From assembly GCA_027577595.1 (NCBI GenBank), contig JANBRJ010000045.1, positions 62,001 through 126,000 of the forward strand: a stretch of DNA of 64,000 nucleotides, given 5' to 3'. This document shows positions 38,932 to 51,119 of this stretch, piece after piece. The position numbers and the translations under genes were made by a program. The notes under the pieces are model-generated. The model had not been told where the DNA came from. It saw nothing but the letters and a program-made list of their open reading frames with translations, and ran no database searches. Source of the stretch: Coemansia sp. RSA 487 (Eukaryota > Kickxellomycota > Kickxellomycetes > Kickxellales > Kickxellaceae). Every line of letters starts with the position of its first letter. Position 1 is the first letter of the stretch.

Positions 38932-40971
38932 CGTGTTCCAAATGATCCTTGCTTTAGTATTGGGAGAGGAGTAAAGAGGTATGTTGCCTTATTGGTCTGC
39001 TATGCAATGCTGGCCGTCTTTTATTTGCACTTGTGTAGTGTAGTATAGTCACAGATTATTCTGTCTGTATTCGAAAGAATGGCAATGAGCCTGCAATATG
39101 CGGTATAGTGAGATGTTGTACAATTATTGATACCAATATGCTAAAAGGCACTTTGAAAATAAAAAGTACTTTTGCAGCAACAATATACTTTTTTTATTTT
39201 AACCGAGTAGAACAGAAATAAAAAGAAGTACAAAACAGAGTAAGGAAAATTTAAGAAGCAAATATAGAAGAAGGGAAATTGTCTCCCGCGGCTATTATTC
39301 TGAATATTTGCTATTTCAGAAAAATAAAAGTGGAAAGCCCCCTTGTTCAAACACTAGGCATTGTAGGCAGGCTGGTATCGCTGTGCCCTCTCCCCAATTC
39401 TAATACCTATTATGAAGCTCTCGACATGGCGTTCAAAGGGACTATAGGGAGGGGCACATCATCAATATTGTTCTGGTTGCCAAAATCCCCTACTGTTTTT
39501 AGACCCTACACTACTCGACGTTGTAAAGGAAGGTACATAGCCGTCTCCTCCTTCTCTAACAGACCCTGTTTTCCCTATTTTATTGGCCTGTTCTTTCTCT
39601 TCACGAACATCTCGGTCAAATCAACCTCGATATATCCTCCTTACTTGCAAAAAATGTAACAATCAGTCTCTTCTTTTCGGGTTTGCTGTTATACTTCCAT
39701 GCATGTGTCACATACCGTAGAATTTCTAAAAGGAACTCTACATACCTCGTGTACATTTATTCTTGTGCTCCATCGCTGTGGTTTGCAAAACCACGAAGGT
39801 GATCAGCTGCTGCTGCTAATGCGCCAGCTTGTACGGGTGGGAAAAATTAAACGTACCGAAATCCACTAGATTTGATCAGCCTGATATGGAAAATCAAGCA
39901 TGGAATGTATTTTTCTTGCAACAAGGCTCTGACTTTGCCCAGCTGGACCACTCATTGAAAGATTTTACGCCACGTGCTCATTTTAGTTGTGTCAATACAC
40001 TATTGAAAACGCAATAATCTTGATCTCTCTCGTTCTCTCTGGCTCCCAAGGCTCCCAAGGCTCCCAGGGCTCTCAAGGCTCTTAGGATAAGGGGCAAGAA
40101 GTGTTCCAAGCTTCTGCTGTGTGTGTTTCTTTTGTTTAAGCGTTTATTTTCTGTTCCAAAAATGCAAAATTGCGCCATCGCACACATTCAACTACTGCTT
40201 CTTTATCAAGAGAAGGGGAGATGATGCATCATCCATCTCATTCATGGGTGGAAGGGGACGTGAGTACAGAGACTGTTTATTTGCTGGGTTGAATTTGATA
40301 AAATTGAAGTCAAATAAGAAAAAAATGGATGGATGTGCTGGCGTCATCACTCTTCTTCGCCTCTTGTGCCAAGGTTGTTGGTCGTGCCCTGCACACACAC
40401 AAAAACCCATGCTATGCATGCATTGTACATGCGTAAGCTTAATCTGGAGCTGTTCAGGTTTTTCTTCCTGAGAGCTTGCGAATCCAAGCCTTTGTGATGA
40501 GGAGAGGAGAGAAGAGAGGGAAAGAGAGAAGTTTAGTTCTGGACGGGGGGAGACTTTTGCTGAACTGAAGTGTGGGGAGGAGACCTGTGCCAAAAAAGCC
40601 GCCCGTCGTTGGGCCCGTCCTGCTCTTGCTGGGGATGAAACAAATTGGTGGACAGACTTTTGGTTCTTGTGCAAACCACACATGTACACAATACATTAAG
40701 TTGTGAATACTTAAATACAGTGTCCTTTTGCATCTTTGCCTTCCCTTTTTTCCCCTTTTCCCTCTTTTTCCTTCTTTGCTTTAATTGCCCTAAAACTGGA
40801 TCTTCTTTTCCCCCTCTTTTAAACCTAACATTATATTCCTACTACTTTATCAGCTCATAAAAATATTGTTCTGTAAGACAAAGCATTTACACGTCGGTTT
40901 CTTTTCTTCCTCGAGGCCACCGTCGTTACATTTCGTCTTGGTCTACCAAAAATACTTCATTTGTCTGAAAA
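38932..40971. other. Long intergenic region between divergent genes
   Basis: About 2 kb serving as promoter region for both neighbours. Overlapping ORFs at 39279-39659 (plus) and 40192-40689 (minus) lack motifs. Contains the minisatellite at 40041-40085, an AG-rich tract (about 40500-40530) and a pyrimidine-rich tract (40735-40790) close to the right-hand gene. Confidence 0.4.
40041..40085. repeat. 9-bp minisatellite, five units
   Basis: Five head-to-tail copies of GGCTCCCAA, the last ones diverged (GGCTCCCAG, GGCTCTCAA, GGCTCTTAG). Intergenic. Confidence 0.85.
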
Positions 40972-42857
40972 ATGGCAAAAGCACAAAAAATACACGCCTG
41001 TGCGTGTCTCAACGTTCGTGTGAATGTCCAGGACACCGCCGAGGAACGGACAACACTGGAAGATATTGAGAATGTGCTTGAATGCACACTCGATTCCTCC
41101 GCCATTCGCATTGTAAGTATTTTCCAGGCGGATTTCCCAGTTGCACAACCCCCTGCCATTTTTAACCCTGGTCAAGCAATATCTACAAAGGCGATAAGGT
41201 TTGGATTCTGGATAAAATAAACGTCTTTGTACAACGACCATGCCAGCACGAAGCTGTTGTTGGGGGGGCTATATCCTATCTTGCAGCGCTGGCTCTTTAC
41301 AAGGCAATGATGTCCTTTATGCGCTCGTTGCAAGTGGTTTTACTACCCCCTCTCCTGCAATATAGCAGATGCCCAGCCCTTGCTCAGCTTCCATATATCA
41401 TTTCACTTCTGTTCTTTTGGCTTCTGTGCGCTTCTTTCGACTGCTGAAGCCGATGCTACACATACACACGCAAGGCGAACAGGCGTGTGTGTGCACATTG
41501 CTTGTTCAGCATGGCATTAATTGATGTCTTTCTATTGTGCATGCTTTCATCCCTAAATGTGTAGGAGCTGAGTGCCCTTGTTGAGGTCGTGCCTGGCTCA
41601 TCCATCGACCGAAAAATCAGCGCTGTGCGCTGCCTGCTCTGCAGGTCGCATGTAGCCTACTTCAAGTCGCCATCGCCTTCGTCGCAGACTGCTGCCATTC
41701 CTCATGCGTCGTCGGGCCATAGACAGATGCCTGCGCCGTTCACCACCGTCTATTTGCCCAAATCAACCAAGGACCCCGAGGAGGTGCGCAAAAGCATGGA
41801 GAAGGCCGAGTACTCGCAGCCATTCGGCGTTCTTCTGCAGCCGGCCTTTGTTGACGTTGCCCGGCCGCGCCACAGCGTGCACATTCCGCGCGAGATGCAG
41901 CAAAAGTCCGCCGAGTTCATGCAGAGGCAGGAAACGGACAAGAACGAGCGTGTGCGTGATTTCATCCGTACGCAGGACGAGGAGCTTGAGCGCATCCATC
42001 GCCGCACAACCGACGAGTGCAGCATTTTGGCAGAGATCATTGGCAAGGCGCATCCACAGTCGCCCGTCACAACCCAGCCGGTCGAACAAGCACGCACAGG
42101 GTCGTCGGGCCTTGCAGCGATGCTGCGCGGCAGCTCCGCGGGCGTCAGCGGCCCAAACCCGTCGTCAAGAGCCATGGCTGGTTCTCTCGGAGGCTCCATT
42201 CCGTTTGCCACGCTTCCTGCGCGCGGAGCTATTTCGCGGCCTGGAATCGGTGGTGGTGGCGGCGGCGGCGGCGGCGGCGACTTGTTTGATGACGATTTAG
42301 ATGACAGCGGTTCGCGCAACAACTTTTCAAACACCCATAGTGGCCATGTCGACGGCTCATCCAGCGGCATCGGCAGACAGATAGGCAGCCAGCAGACGCC
42401 CAGCCGCCAGTCGGCTGGATACTCGGACGACCTGGAACAGGAGGAGCACGAGTTTGGCGACTTTGACGATGACAACGGAGGATCTGGGGTGCGTGCGGCG
42501 CGGGATTCGCCGTCGCTTGCTGTGCCTCTGGCGCATCAACAGATGTCTGGATCAGGCAACAACAACAACAACACGAACCAGGTGGTTGCGGGGTCGATGC
42601 CTATCCAGATTCCGCGGTTCGGCAGCAGTAGCCTGGCGGTTGGAGGATACTCGATGAACCGACAGGAGTACCAGCAGCGTGCCGATGAGATGGACATGTC
42701 TCGGAGAAGAGAGCAGATTCTCCGTGGACTACCCAAGACGTTTGTGCCGCCGCATGAGCTGATGAACCAGATCCACGACAATGACGTCGATATGTTACTT
42801 ATCGGCAGCAAGCCCAGAGACTCGTATGGCATTGGCAGAAGGCACGCTCCTGGCTAA
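40972..42857 (+). CDS. Two-exon protein of unknown family with paired-cysteine N-terminus
   Basis: Exon 1 is 40972-41112 and exon 2 is 41565-42857, joined across a 452-bp intron (donor GTAAGT, acceptor TGTAG) in frame. The product has 477 residues. Residues 1-85 look like a compact domain with C10/C12 and C70/C73, which could hold zinc, and strand-like segments (CLNVRVNVQ, IRIELSALVEVV). Residues about 115-195 are helical and charged (EEVRKSMEKAEY, RQETDKNERVRDFIRTQDEE). The C-terminal half is Ser/Gly/Asn-rich with a seven-Gly run and an acidic patch, then a conserved-looking end (RREQILRGLPKTFVPPHEL). I recognise no family. The intact splice and long open frame make the gene itself secure. 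Confidence 0.75.
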
Positions 42858-43231
42858 ATTCAAAGAAAAGGCGATATATTTTTCTTATATACCACACAAA
42901 CTTTCTGTAGGACATTTAGTTGCACTTGACAAAATATTAGAAAAGAAAAGCCTAGCATATTGCATCACTTTGATGTTTAATCTGTAAACAGAAGTGATGA
43001 ATACTTTTGTGGTAAACATGCATGAGCGGGAAAAAAGCTGTAAGCTGTAGTTTATCTTTTTAATTTTATTTAAACGAGAAGTTGTATTCAGCTTTTTTTT
43101 TCCTTCTCTTTCATTTTTAAAGTTTTATCTACTGTGCTTTATACTTTATTCTCTTTTCTCTCCAATTATTATAATTCGCAAGAAGGAAAAAGGGAGAGGG
43201 AAATCCAACGGTTTAGCAATAAAACAGCAAG
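42858..43231. other. Intergenic, Sec7 promoter region
   Basis: AT-rich spacer with T tracts. No additional gene. Confidence 0.4.
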
Positions 43232-46200
43232 ATGAGCACTGTACAGTCTGATGAAATCGAATTATCTTCAATGCAGCAACACAGCGACGATGCACATACT
43301 GCAGCGGCGTTGTTTTCAGAGCGGTTCCAGCTGCTATGCGACCCACAGCGTATAGTGGGTCACGCTTTGGGGTATAAACAACAGCCGCCGGTATCTGGAG
43401 CTGGCGCTGCTGAAGCTGCTGTAGCAAACGCTTCTGAGGCAGCTAAACCCGATCCTGAACAGCAAGCACCCAATGATAACACTAATACAGAGAAGCAGCA
43501 GCAGCAGCATGGACAACGGCTTAATGGCGCTGGTAATCGGGGCGAGATAAAAACACAGCCGCTCCCAGGACTTGTGTTTATCATTGGAGCCATCGAAAAG
43601 CTTTTGGCGACCAAGGAAGGAAAGAGGCGTGACGCATCAGCAGCACTGGAGAAGGCTCTACAAGCGCTCAAGCCGTTTTTGCAGCCGCAGACGGCAGATA
43701 ACAACTGGCTAAGCCGGTCGGCAGTGGACGTGGTGCTTGAAGCCCTAGATATACTGTGCGTAGCGCAAGCAAGCGCATCGACATTAGTCGTTGTTCTGGA
43801 CTGCATCGAGAAGCTTGTGTCATTTCATTACTTTGACAACGTGGTCGGGCTGCCGACCACCGAGACGGTGGCGCAGAGGCTGCGGTCGAACTACCAGAGC
43901 AGCACCAGCAAGGTTGCACGAGCCATCGACGACGAGACGATTGAGCGGGAAGCGGCGATGGAAGCCGAGCTGCTATATGTTGGCTTTTTCCGGTCCGTGG
44001 CAGACCGCCTGGTCGGCATGGTCACCAGATGTTTTGTCGGCGAGGCGACGGCCGAACAGGTGCAGCTGCAGATCGTGCGCGCGCTCTTTGCGCTGCTGTC
44101 GTCGGATCGGCTGCCCGTCAGACAGTCGTCGATGCTGGCCACCATCCGCACAGCGTACAATGTGTTTGTGCAGACGCGTAGCCATGCGAACCAGACCATT
44201 GCGCAGGGCACTCTGACGCAGATGGTTCACATGGTGTTGTCGCGCGTCCCTGTGGAGAAGGAGGACGACGATATCGATAGCGATATCGATGCTACCACAG
44301 CCGAGTCAACACAGTCCACGGAGCCCTCTACTGGCGCTATTGTCGAAAATGGCCAGCAGCAGCAGCCTCCGCCTGATGATGGCGCTGCTCGTGATGCTTT
44401 CCTTCTCTTACGTGCGCTCTGCAAACTGTCGATGCGTCAGATCCCGAATGACCATGTTGCAGACGGCAAATCTCCACAGCTGCGTGCACGCTGTCTGGCG
44501 CTCAATCTTATCCGCCTGGCGCTTTCGGAGCACACAGCGATATTCACGTCCTCGTACGTGTACTTGCGCTCTGCGTCCGCTTCTACTGCTGCGGCAGGAC
44601 CGCAGGCTTCTTCAGGCGCAGGCGCAGGCGCCGGTGCCGGTTCAGCAGCGGCCTCTGATGGGGACGAGTTTGGCGATACTGAGGGGCCCGACAATGCGAT
44701 TTCCGAGGAAATAACGCGCACGGCATCTAGACAGCAGCATGAGGACCAGGCGGACAGTAGTGGCGTGGCAGAGGATGACGAGCCTTCGTCGGCAGCAACC
44801 ACAGTAGCTGTGCCGTTGGTGGCGGTGATGCGGCAGTACTTGTCGCTTTCACTCAGCCGCAACCTGGTATCGTCCAACGCCATGGTGCTGGACCTGGGGC
44901 TGGCAGTGTTCGAGCTGACAATGACCCATGTGCGCGCGTACCTGCGACGCGAAATGGAGGTGATCTTCCGTGAGATCATGCTTCCGTTGCTAGAGAACAA
45001 GAGCTCAGGATCGCTGCACCAGCGCGGGCGCATGTTGCAAACACTGGGCCGGCTTTTGGGGCAGCCGCAGCTCGTGGTGGAGCTGTACCTGAACTACGAT
45101 TGCGCGGAGGACTCGCGCGTCAATGTGTTCCAGCGACTGGCAGAGATCATGTGCAAGCTAGGCGGCGGGTTCATCCCTGCTCCGCCGAAGAGCAGCCCTC
45201 ATTACCTGCTGGCGTCTGCATCCAATGCTGATGCGTGGGGCGACGGCGCTTCGGTGGTGGCGACGGCGTGGCGTGCGGTGCAGCAGAGGCAAACGGCCTT
45301 TAATATGCCGGTTGCGATGCAGCAGTGGGCAACGTCGATCGACGGCCAGCTCAGTAGCAGAAGCAGCGGCCAGATACATCATGGCTCGTCCACAGATTCA
45401 GCTGCTGTAGATAACCGCCGCCGCAGCTCTAGGACGCTTTCGACAGGCAACAGCAGGAACAGCCTGGGCGGCGGCATGGGCGCATACGGCGGCCTTGACT
45501 TTGGGGCGAGCGACAGCAAGAGCAGCGGTACGCCGCATGTGGACGAGTACATGGTCCGGCAGTGGGCTCTGGACGGGCTTGCGGCGATGCTGCAGAGCAT
45601 GGTTCTGTGGAGTGACGGCCTTGCGGATCCGCGCAGCCTGTCGGCCGAACCGACAGCCGGGACACAGGAGGCTGTTGATGATGAGGCGCCTGATGAAGCA
45701 GCAGCAGCAGCAGCAACGCCTGGCGAGCCCGCCGACGACCACCGCAGCGTGATGCACGAGGGCAGCAGCAGCAGCATTGCGGCGCCGAGCGACGACCCGC
45801 AGGAGCTCTCATCGATCAAGAAGCGCAAGGAGAAGTTCCAGACGGGGAGCAGGCTGTTTGCGCAGAAGCCCAAGAAGGGGATCGAGGCGTGGCGGAGTGG
45901 CGGGTTCATCAAGTCTGACGACCCGCGCGACGTGGCGCGGTTCCTGCATGCGAGCAGCGCGCACGGCATCGACAAGCTGCAGCTGGGCGAGTACCTTGGC
46001 GAGGGCGATGCGTACAACATCGCGGTTATGCATGCGTTTGTCGACCAGATGGCCTTCAGCAACACGGGGTTTGTGCCGGCGCTGCGGCAGTTCCTGCAGG
46101 CGTTCCGGCTGCCGGGCGAGTCGCAGAAGATCGACCGGTTCATGCTGAAGTTTGCCGAGCGGTATGTCATGGGCAACCCGCACGCTGGGTTCGCCAACGC

Positions 46201-49102
46201 CGACGCGGCCTATGTGCTGGCGTATTCGACAGTCATGCTCAACACGGACCAGCACTCGCCACAGGTCAAGCACCGCATGGGAAAGCCCGAGTTTGTCAAC
46301 ATGAACCGCGGCATCAACGACGGCAGCAACCTGGATCCGCAGCTGCTGGGCGACATCTATGACGAGGTGTCGACCAACGAGATCAAGATGAAGGACGATC
46401 CGCTGGAGGGCCGCGTGCTTGACGGCGCGCGCGCCAGCAGCAGCACAGGCAGCCCGCTGTTTGTGCTGTGGGGGAACGGCACCGCCAACAAGATCCGCGA
46501 GCAGCACGCACACGCGTCGGTGGCTATGGCTGCCAAGAGCGAGCAGTCAATCCGCGGAATGGCGCGCATCCGGCGCAAGCGCGGGCCGCGGCGGGCGTCG
46601 GTGTCTATTGGGGCCGATGAGCAGATGTCGCCGTCCAGGGCCGGATCGCTTGCGTCGCTAGATACGTGGGCGATGCTGCTCGACGCGTCAGACTACCTGC
46701 ACGCCACGCGGCCCGAGCACGTGGCATCGATGTTTGGCGCCGTCTGGACCGCAGTGCTTGCGGCGCTGTCGTCGCCGATGCAGACGTCGTCGGATCCGCA
46801 CGTCGTTGCGCCGTGTCTGGTGGGCTTCCAGAGCGGCATAGCCATCACCAGCCGCTTCCGCATGCAGCTGGAGCGCACGACCTTTGTGACGACGCTGCGC
46901 AACTTTACGCAGCTGCAGAACCTGGCCGAGATGCGGCGCAAGCACGTCGAGGCCATCCGTGCGCTGGTGGAGGTTGCGGCGAGTCGCTCCGATGTCGGCG
47001 ATGGGCTGGCTGAGAACTGGCTGGACGTGCTGCAATGTGTGTCGCAGCTCGAGCGCCTCCAGCTGCTAACGCAGGGCTCAGAGGCTACGCATGGCCAGAA
47101 CCAGCGGAGCAATGGCCGTCGTGCGTCTTCGAGCACCGACGCCGGGTCGATCTTTGGGCTTGGCAACATGCTCTCGGTGACCAGTGGTGCGCCTGCCGCG
47201 CAGAGCATCTCGGCAAGAGCGTTTGCTGGGCCGTCCAGCAGCAATGTGCACGAGTCGGGTGGCAGCACTGGCAGCGGGGCCAATTCGCAGGTGCCGACGG
47301 TCCTGGTGGCGGAGCTTGCAAAGCTCGAGGCGAATTCGCAGGTGCTGGTTGTCACGGTTGACCGCCTGTTCACGTCGTCGGTGCACCTGTCGGGGTTGGG
47401 GATTGTCGACTTTGTTCGTGCGCTGTCGCAGGTCGCATGGGGCGAGATCACCGCTGTTTTCACTGCGGAGGATGCACAGCAGTCGAGACAAAGCACCAGC
47501 ACCAGCAGCAGCCGCCGCCGCCAGAACTACGGGCCATCGGCATCGGCGCCGTCGCGGCTGTTCTCGCTGAGCAAGATCGTTGAAATTGCGTACTACAACA
47601 TGGAGCGCATCCGTGTCGAGTGGTCGCAGATATGGGCTATCCTTGGCCCGCTGTTTGACCGTGTCGGTGCGCACAGCGACACGCGCGCCGCGCTATTTGC
47701 GCTCGACTCGCTGCGCCAGCTCAGTATGAAGTTCCTGGAGAAGGAGGAGCTGCCGCACTTTGCGTTCCAGAAGGAGTTTCTGCGGCCGTTTGCCGACATC
47801 CTGGAGGGATATATCCCAGAGAGCAGCCCTATTGCTGCGGCTGATACAGGCAGTGCCGCGCGTGGTCGGTCGCGTGTGGTTGCAGTCGACCCGCTGGTGA
47901 AGGACATGGTGCTGCGGTGCGTGCACCAGCTAGTGCAGGCGGCAGCAGCGCACATCCGAAGCGGGTGGAAGGCTATCCTCAACGTCTCGCAAATTGCCGC
48001 CCGCGACAACCACGACACAATCGCAGAGATGGGCTTCCACATTGCTAGGGACTGCGCCGAGCGTCACGGTCCGCAGATGTGGACGCTGACAACCGTCGCA
48101 ATGCCTCTCAAGGTGGGCGGCAAAGAGAAGGAGAAGCCTGTTGACACTGTTTCGGTCTCGGGACTCGAGTACTATTATGAACTCATCGACTGCCTGAAGG
48201 AGTTTGCAGTTGGTGCTGGTGCGCGTCGTCCAAAGTTTGCGCTTGGTGCCATCGATACACTGTATGTGGCGGCGGCAGCTCTGGGCAAGCAAGTGCTGGC
48301 ACATGCAGACTTTGCCGCGTCGAACTCTGTTCCGCTGGATGCACAGCCGCTGTATCGCGTTTGGATGCCGTCGCTGCGCGCGCTGCACGAGATCGTGATG
48401 CATACCGAGGATCTGGAGGTGCGCACACGGGCGCTGGACAAGTTCTTCCGCCTGGTGATGCATCAAGGCCGGCACTTTTCGAGCGGCCTGTGGGCGAGCG
48501 TGCTGCGCGACCTTGTGTTTACGATGTTTGCCGACTTGCGCGACCCGTCAGCGTCCAAGCGCTTTGCGACAGTAGACGATCTGGAGCTGTGGTTCTCAAC
48601 AACGCTGATCAAGGCGCTGCGCCATTTGGTGGCTCTGTTTACCGAGTACTACCCGGCGCACCTGTCGAACACGCTGCTTGCCGATATCCTGGAGCTGCTG
48701 TTCATGTGCATTGCGCAGCCGTCCGAGGTTCTGGGCAAGATCGGCACATCGTGCTTACAGGATCTGGTCCGCAGCAATTTTACAAAGTGGGACGACGACG
48801 CGTGGTCGATGGTGTGCGACACGTTTGCACGGCTGTTCAACTGGTCGCAGCCGCGCGAGTTGTTTTCGATTGCCGGCGCCTCCTGGGAGTCCGAGCAGAA
48901 GACAATCAGCGAGTCTGCTGCGGCACCTGGTGGAAACGGTGGCTCGACTGCGCTGCCTGTCGTTGCGCCGCCGCCGCCTCGCAAAACCAGCACCAGTGCC
49001 AGCCGTGCGCATGCGGCTACCCGCCCAAGTCCACTGCGGACGGGCGGGAGCGCGGCGTCGCTGCTTTCTCCGAACGACGGCAACGAAACACCCAGTCCTT
49101 TG

Positions 49103-49133
<31 letters not shown>

Positions 49134-50101
49134 ATACCTCCACTCCCAACCACTCTAACCATCAGGAGTTTAAGCCGGCAGCGAACGGCGAGAGCAAGCC
49201 TGACTATGCCTACATCACGCTCAAGTGCATTCTGCAGCTTTCGCTGATCCAGACAATTGGCGAGCTGTTTGCTATCGACATCGAGACCGGCGCAGTCTCT
49301 GCAAGCATGCTTGTATCCAAAGAGGATCTATACCGCCATCTGCCGGCGCACCATCTGTTCATTCTGCTCGACTGCCTGGACCAATCCCGCGTGTTTGCCA
49401 GCAGATTCAATATGAACCGCAAGGTGCGCCGTCGTCTTGTAGAGATGGGCGTGATGCCGTCGATGCCCAGTCTACTGAAACAGGAGACCGGCAGCGTGCT
49501 AGTCGAGCTCCACATTCTCCAGCGCATGCATTCCGACGCCGTGGGCGTTGAGTACCTCAAAACGCAAGGTATCGATGACGCAGTGGCTGCCGAAACTGTT
49601 GCTGAGCGCGAAACTGTGTCTGACGAAGTCGATGATCGGTTGGCGGCGCTTGTCCAGATCGTGTTGACGCAGTACTGCACCGAACCGCTGGCCAACTCAG
49701 ACAGCACTGGCGATAAAGCTGACACCGTTGCTACCCAGGACAATGCTAAGGATCAGAAGCAAGCTGGCTCGACCAACAACTCCTCGATCTACAAGATCCA
49801 GCCCGCCGATACTTTGGATACCACGGCTAGCGTGGCCAAGCGGTGCGCTATCGTGACAGTATCCTGGCGCCCCTCCGTGCTCCTGTCGCTCCGGCACATC
49901 ATGCGGCTGGCGAAATCGCCGGTGGACAGCAAAGCCAAACCGTTCCGCGCAGCTGTTGCGCGGCTGTACCCCCACCTCGTGCAGATGATCGGGTTTGCCG
50001 TCAGAGTTCGCGATCTTGAAGTCATTGGCGCAATCCAGCGTGTCCTGGCGACTGCTGGTGCTGAGATGGCGATCACTTCAACACAATACACGGTTGAGTA
50101 A
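43232..50101 (+). CDS. SEC7: Golgi Arf guanine-nucleotide exchange factor Sec7 (BIG type)
   Basis: 2289 residues, intronless. It activates Arf1 at the trans-Golgi. The DCB region (from about 85) is followed by the HUS box, seen as YLNYDCAEDSRVNVFQRL near 617. The Sec7 catalytic domain fills about 862-1055, with LGEYLGEGDAYNIAVMHAFV and the glutamic finger in FRLPGESQKIDRF, then YVLAYSTVMLNTDQHS. HDS repeats run through the C-terminal half. Low-complexity insertions (Gln, Ser, Ala runs, the longest an alanine run around 49103-49130) lie between the folded parts. All catalytic features are present. Length and order match the Sec7/BIG1/BIG2 family rather than Gea/GBF1. Confidence 0.96.
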
Positions 50102-50131
50102 AAAAAAAAAAAAGATATTTTTACATGTTCA

Positions 50132-50137
50132 AATAAA
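50132..50137 (+). terminator. AATAAA polyadenylation signal of Sec7
   Basis: AATAAA lies about 30 bases after the Sec7 stop, just past an A13 run. Confidence 0.4.
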
Positions 50138-50417
50138 AGACAACTTGGTGACCGACCTAGCATCACATGCCATTATGAATCACCACCGATCTCGCACTGT
50201 TAACCCAGCCCCCTCTCCTTCCCTCTCATTACCATCGTTTGGCACTTTCTACAAACGCTTTTTTTTGCCTCATCAAATAGCTACTGTATAGGAACGAATT
50301 GAATTGACAATTGTAGATAATAGAAATATATGATATGAAAGTGTTGTATGTACACATGCAAAAAAAAAGTACGAGATGGCGAACAATAAAGCTTGGCGAT
50401 TATTGTGTAATAATAAT
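50138..50417. other. Convergent intergenic spacer
   Basis: AT-rich 3' flanks of two convergent genes. Nothing else is seen. Confidence 0.4.
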
Positions 50418-50942
50418 TTAATTTGACGCGCCTGACCTGTTGGTCAGCTTACGAAAGTGCATGGAGCTACGACGAGTGAGTTCCTTGAGATTAGTGAGCG
50501 CGTTTTTACCCGAATCCTTCGACGAGAGACTGGAGCCCTTGCGGCGATTACGCAGCGATAAGCCACCGGAGTGCGCACGATGCGACGTGGTGTATTCGTC
50601 TTCGCTATCGGAACCAAGGTCCAGCCAGGAACCAGCGAAATTGATGCGCGACGAAGTGCACTGTGCTGCGGGCGAAACCATCGGCGATGCGCACCATCCG
50701 TTGGCTACTGCTACCATGTCTGGAGCTGACGATGACGTGGGCGATGGCGGTATCGTGGGGAAAAACTGGGCGTTCATTGTGGAAGTGGTGGTGGTTATGG
50801 TGGGATGCGTGTACTGTGCATATGAGATATCGGTACTGCTGCTGTTATTACTGCTGCTGTTGCTTGTGTTTCTGGATCGACGGGCAACGGTGTTGCTTCC
50901 GAGCGACATGCTATAGCTGTGGTGGATGCGGTTGTTCGACAT
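50418..50942 (-). CDS. Ser/Asn-rich protein, unknown family
   Basis: 174 residues from the ATG at 50942 (MSNNRIHHSY). A longer in-frame start at 51104 is rejected because it lies about 10 bases from the TATA box and the extension reads as translated leader. The middle is Ser/Asn/Thr-rich and disordered. The C-terminal 70 residues look conserved: SWLDLGSDSEDEY, LRNRRKGSSLSSKDSG, NLKELTRRSSMHFRKL. The RRSS and RRKGSS sites suggest phosphorylation by basophilic kinases. No domain is recognised; a signalling or regulatory protein is possible. Confidence 0.6.
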   Translation of the reverse strand: MSNNRIHHSYSMSLGSNTVARRSRNTSNSSSNNSSSTDISYAQYTHPTITTTTSTMNAQFFPTIPPSPTSSSAPDMVAVANGWCASPMVSPAAQCTSSRINFAGSWLDLGSDSEDEYTTSHRAHSGGLSLRNRRKGSSLSSKDSGKNALTNLKELTRRSSMHFRKLTNRSGASN

Positions 50943-51113
50943 TGTTTGAAAAAAAATAGTGTAATAAGAGTGCGTTGTGTGAGAGCTGTGAGGGTAGATA
51001 GAGAATGTGGATATGGAAAAGAGAGAGCAGTAAAAAAGAAAAAGGGATTGTAGCAGTAAGTTATATCTTGTGAGAAAAAATGCAAGTTTGAATCGAGTTG
51101 CCAAGCGTCTCTT

Positions 51114-51119
51114 TTTATA
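51114..51119 (-). promoter_or_regulatory. TATA box of the Ser/Asn-rich protein gene
   Basis: TATAAAAAGAG on the minus strand, about 175 bases before the ATG at 50942, with GC-rich CCCGCCCC directly upstream. It supports the shorter start. Confidence 0.5.

Noticed and set aside
39279-39659. 126-codon ORF in the spacer left of the minisatellite
   Set aside because: No motif, no ATG-proximal promoter signal, and base composition like the surrounding spacer.
50943-51104. N-terminal extension of the Ser/Asn-rich protein with a hydrophobic start
   Set aside because: The extension's ATG sits about 10 bases from the TATA box, so it would be upstream of or at the transcription start; the sequence reads as translated leader.
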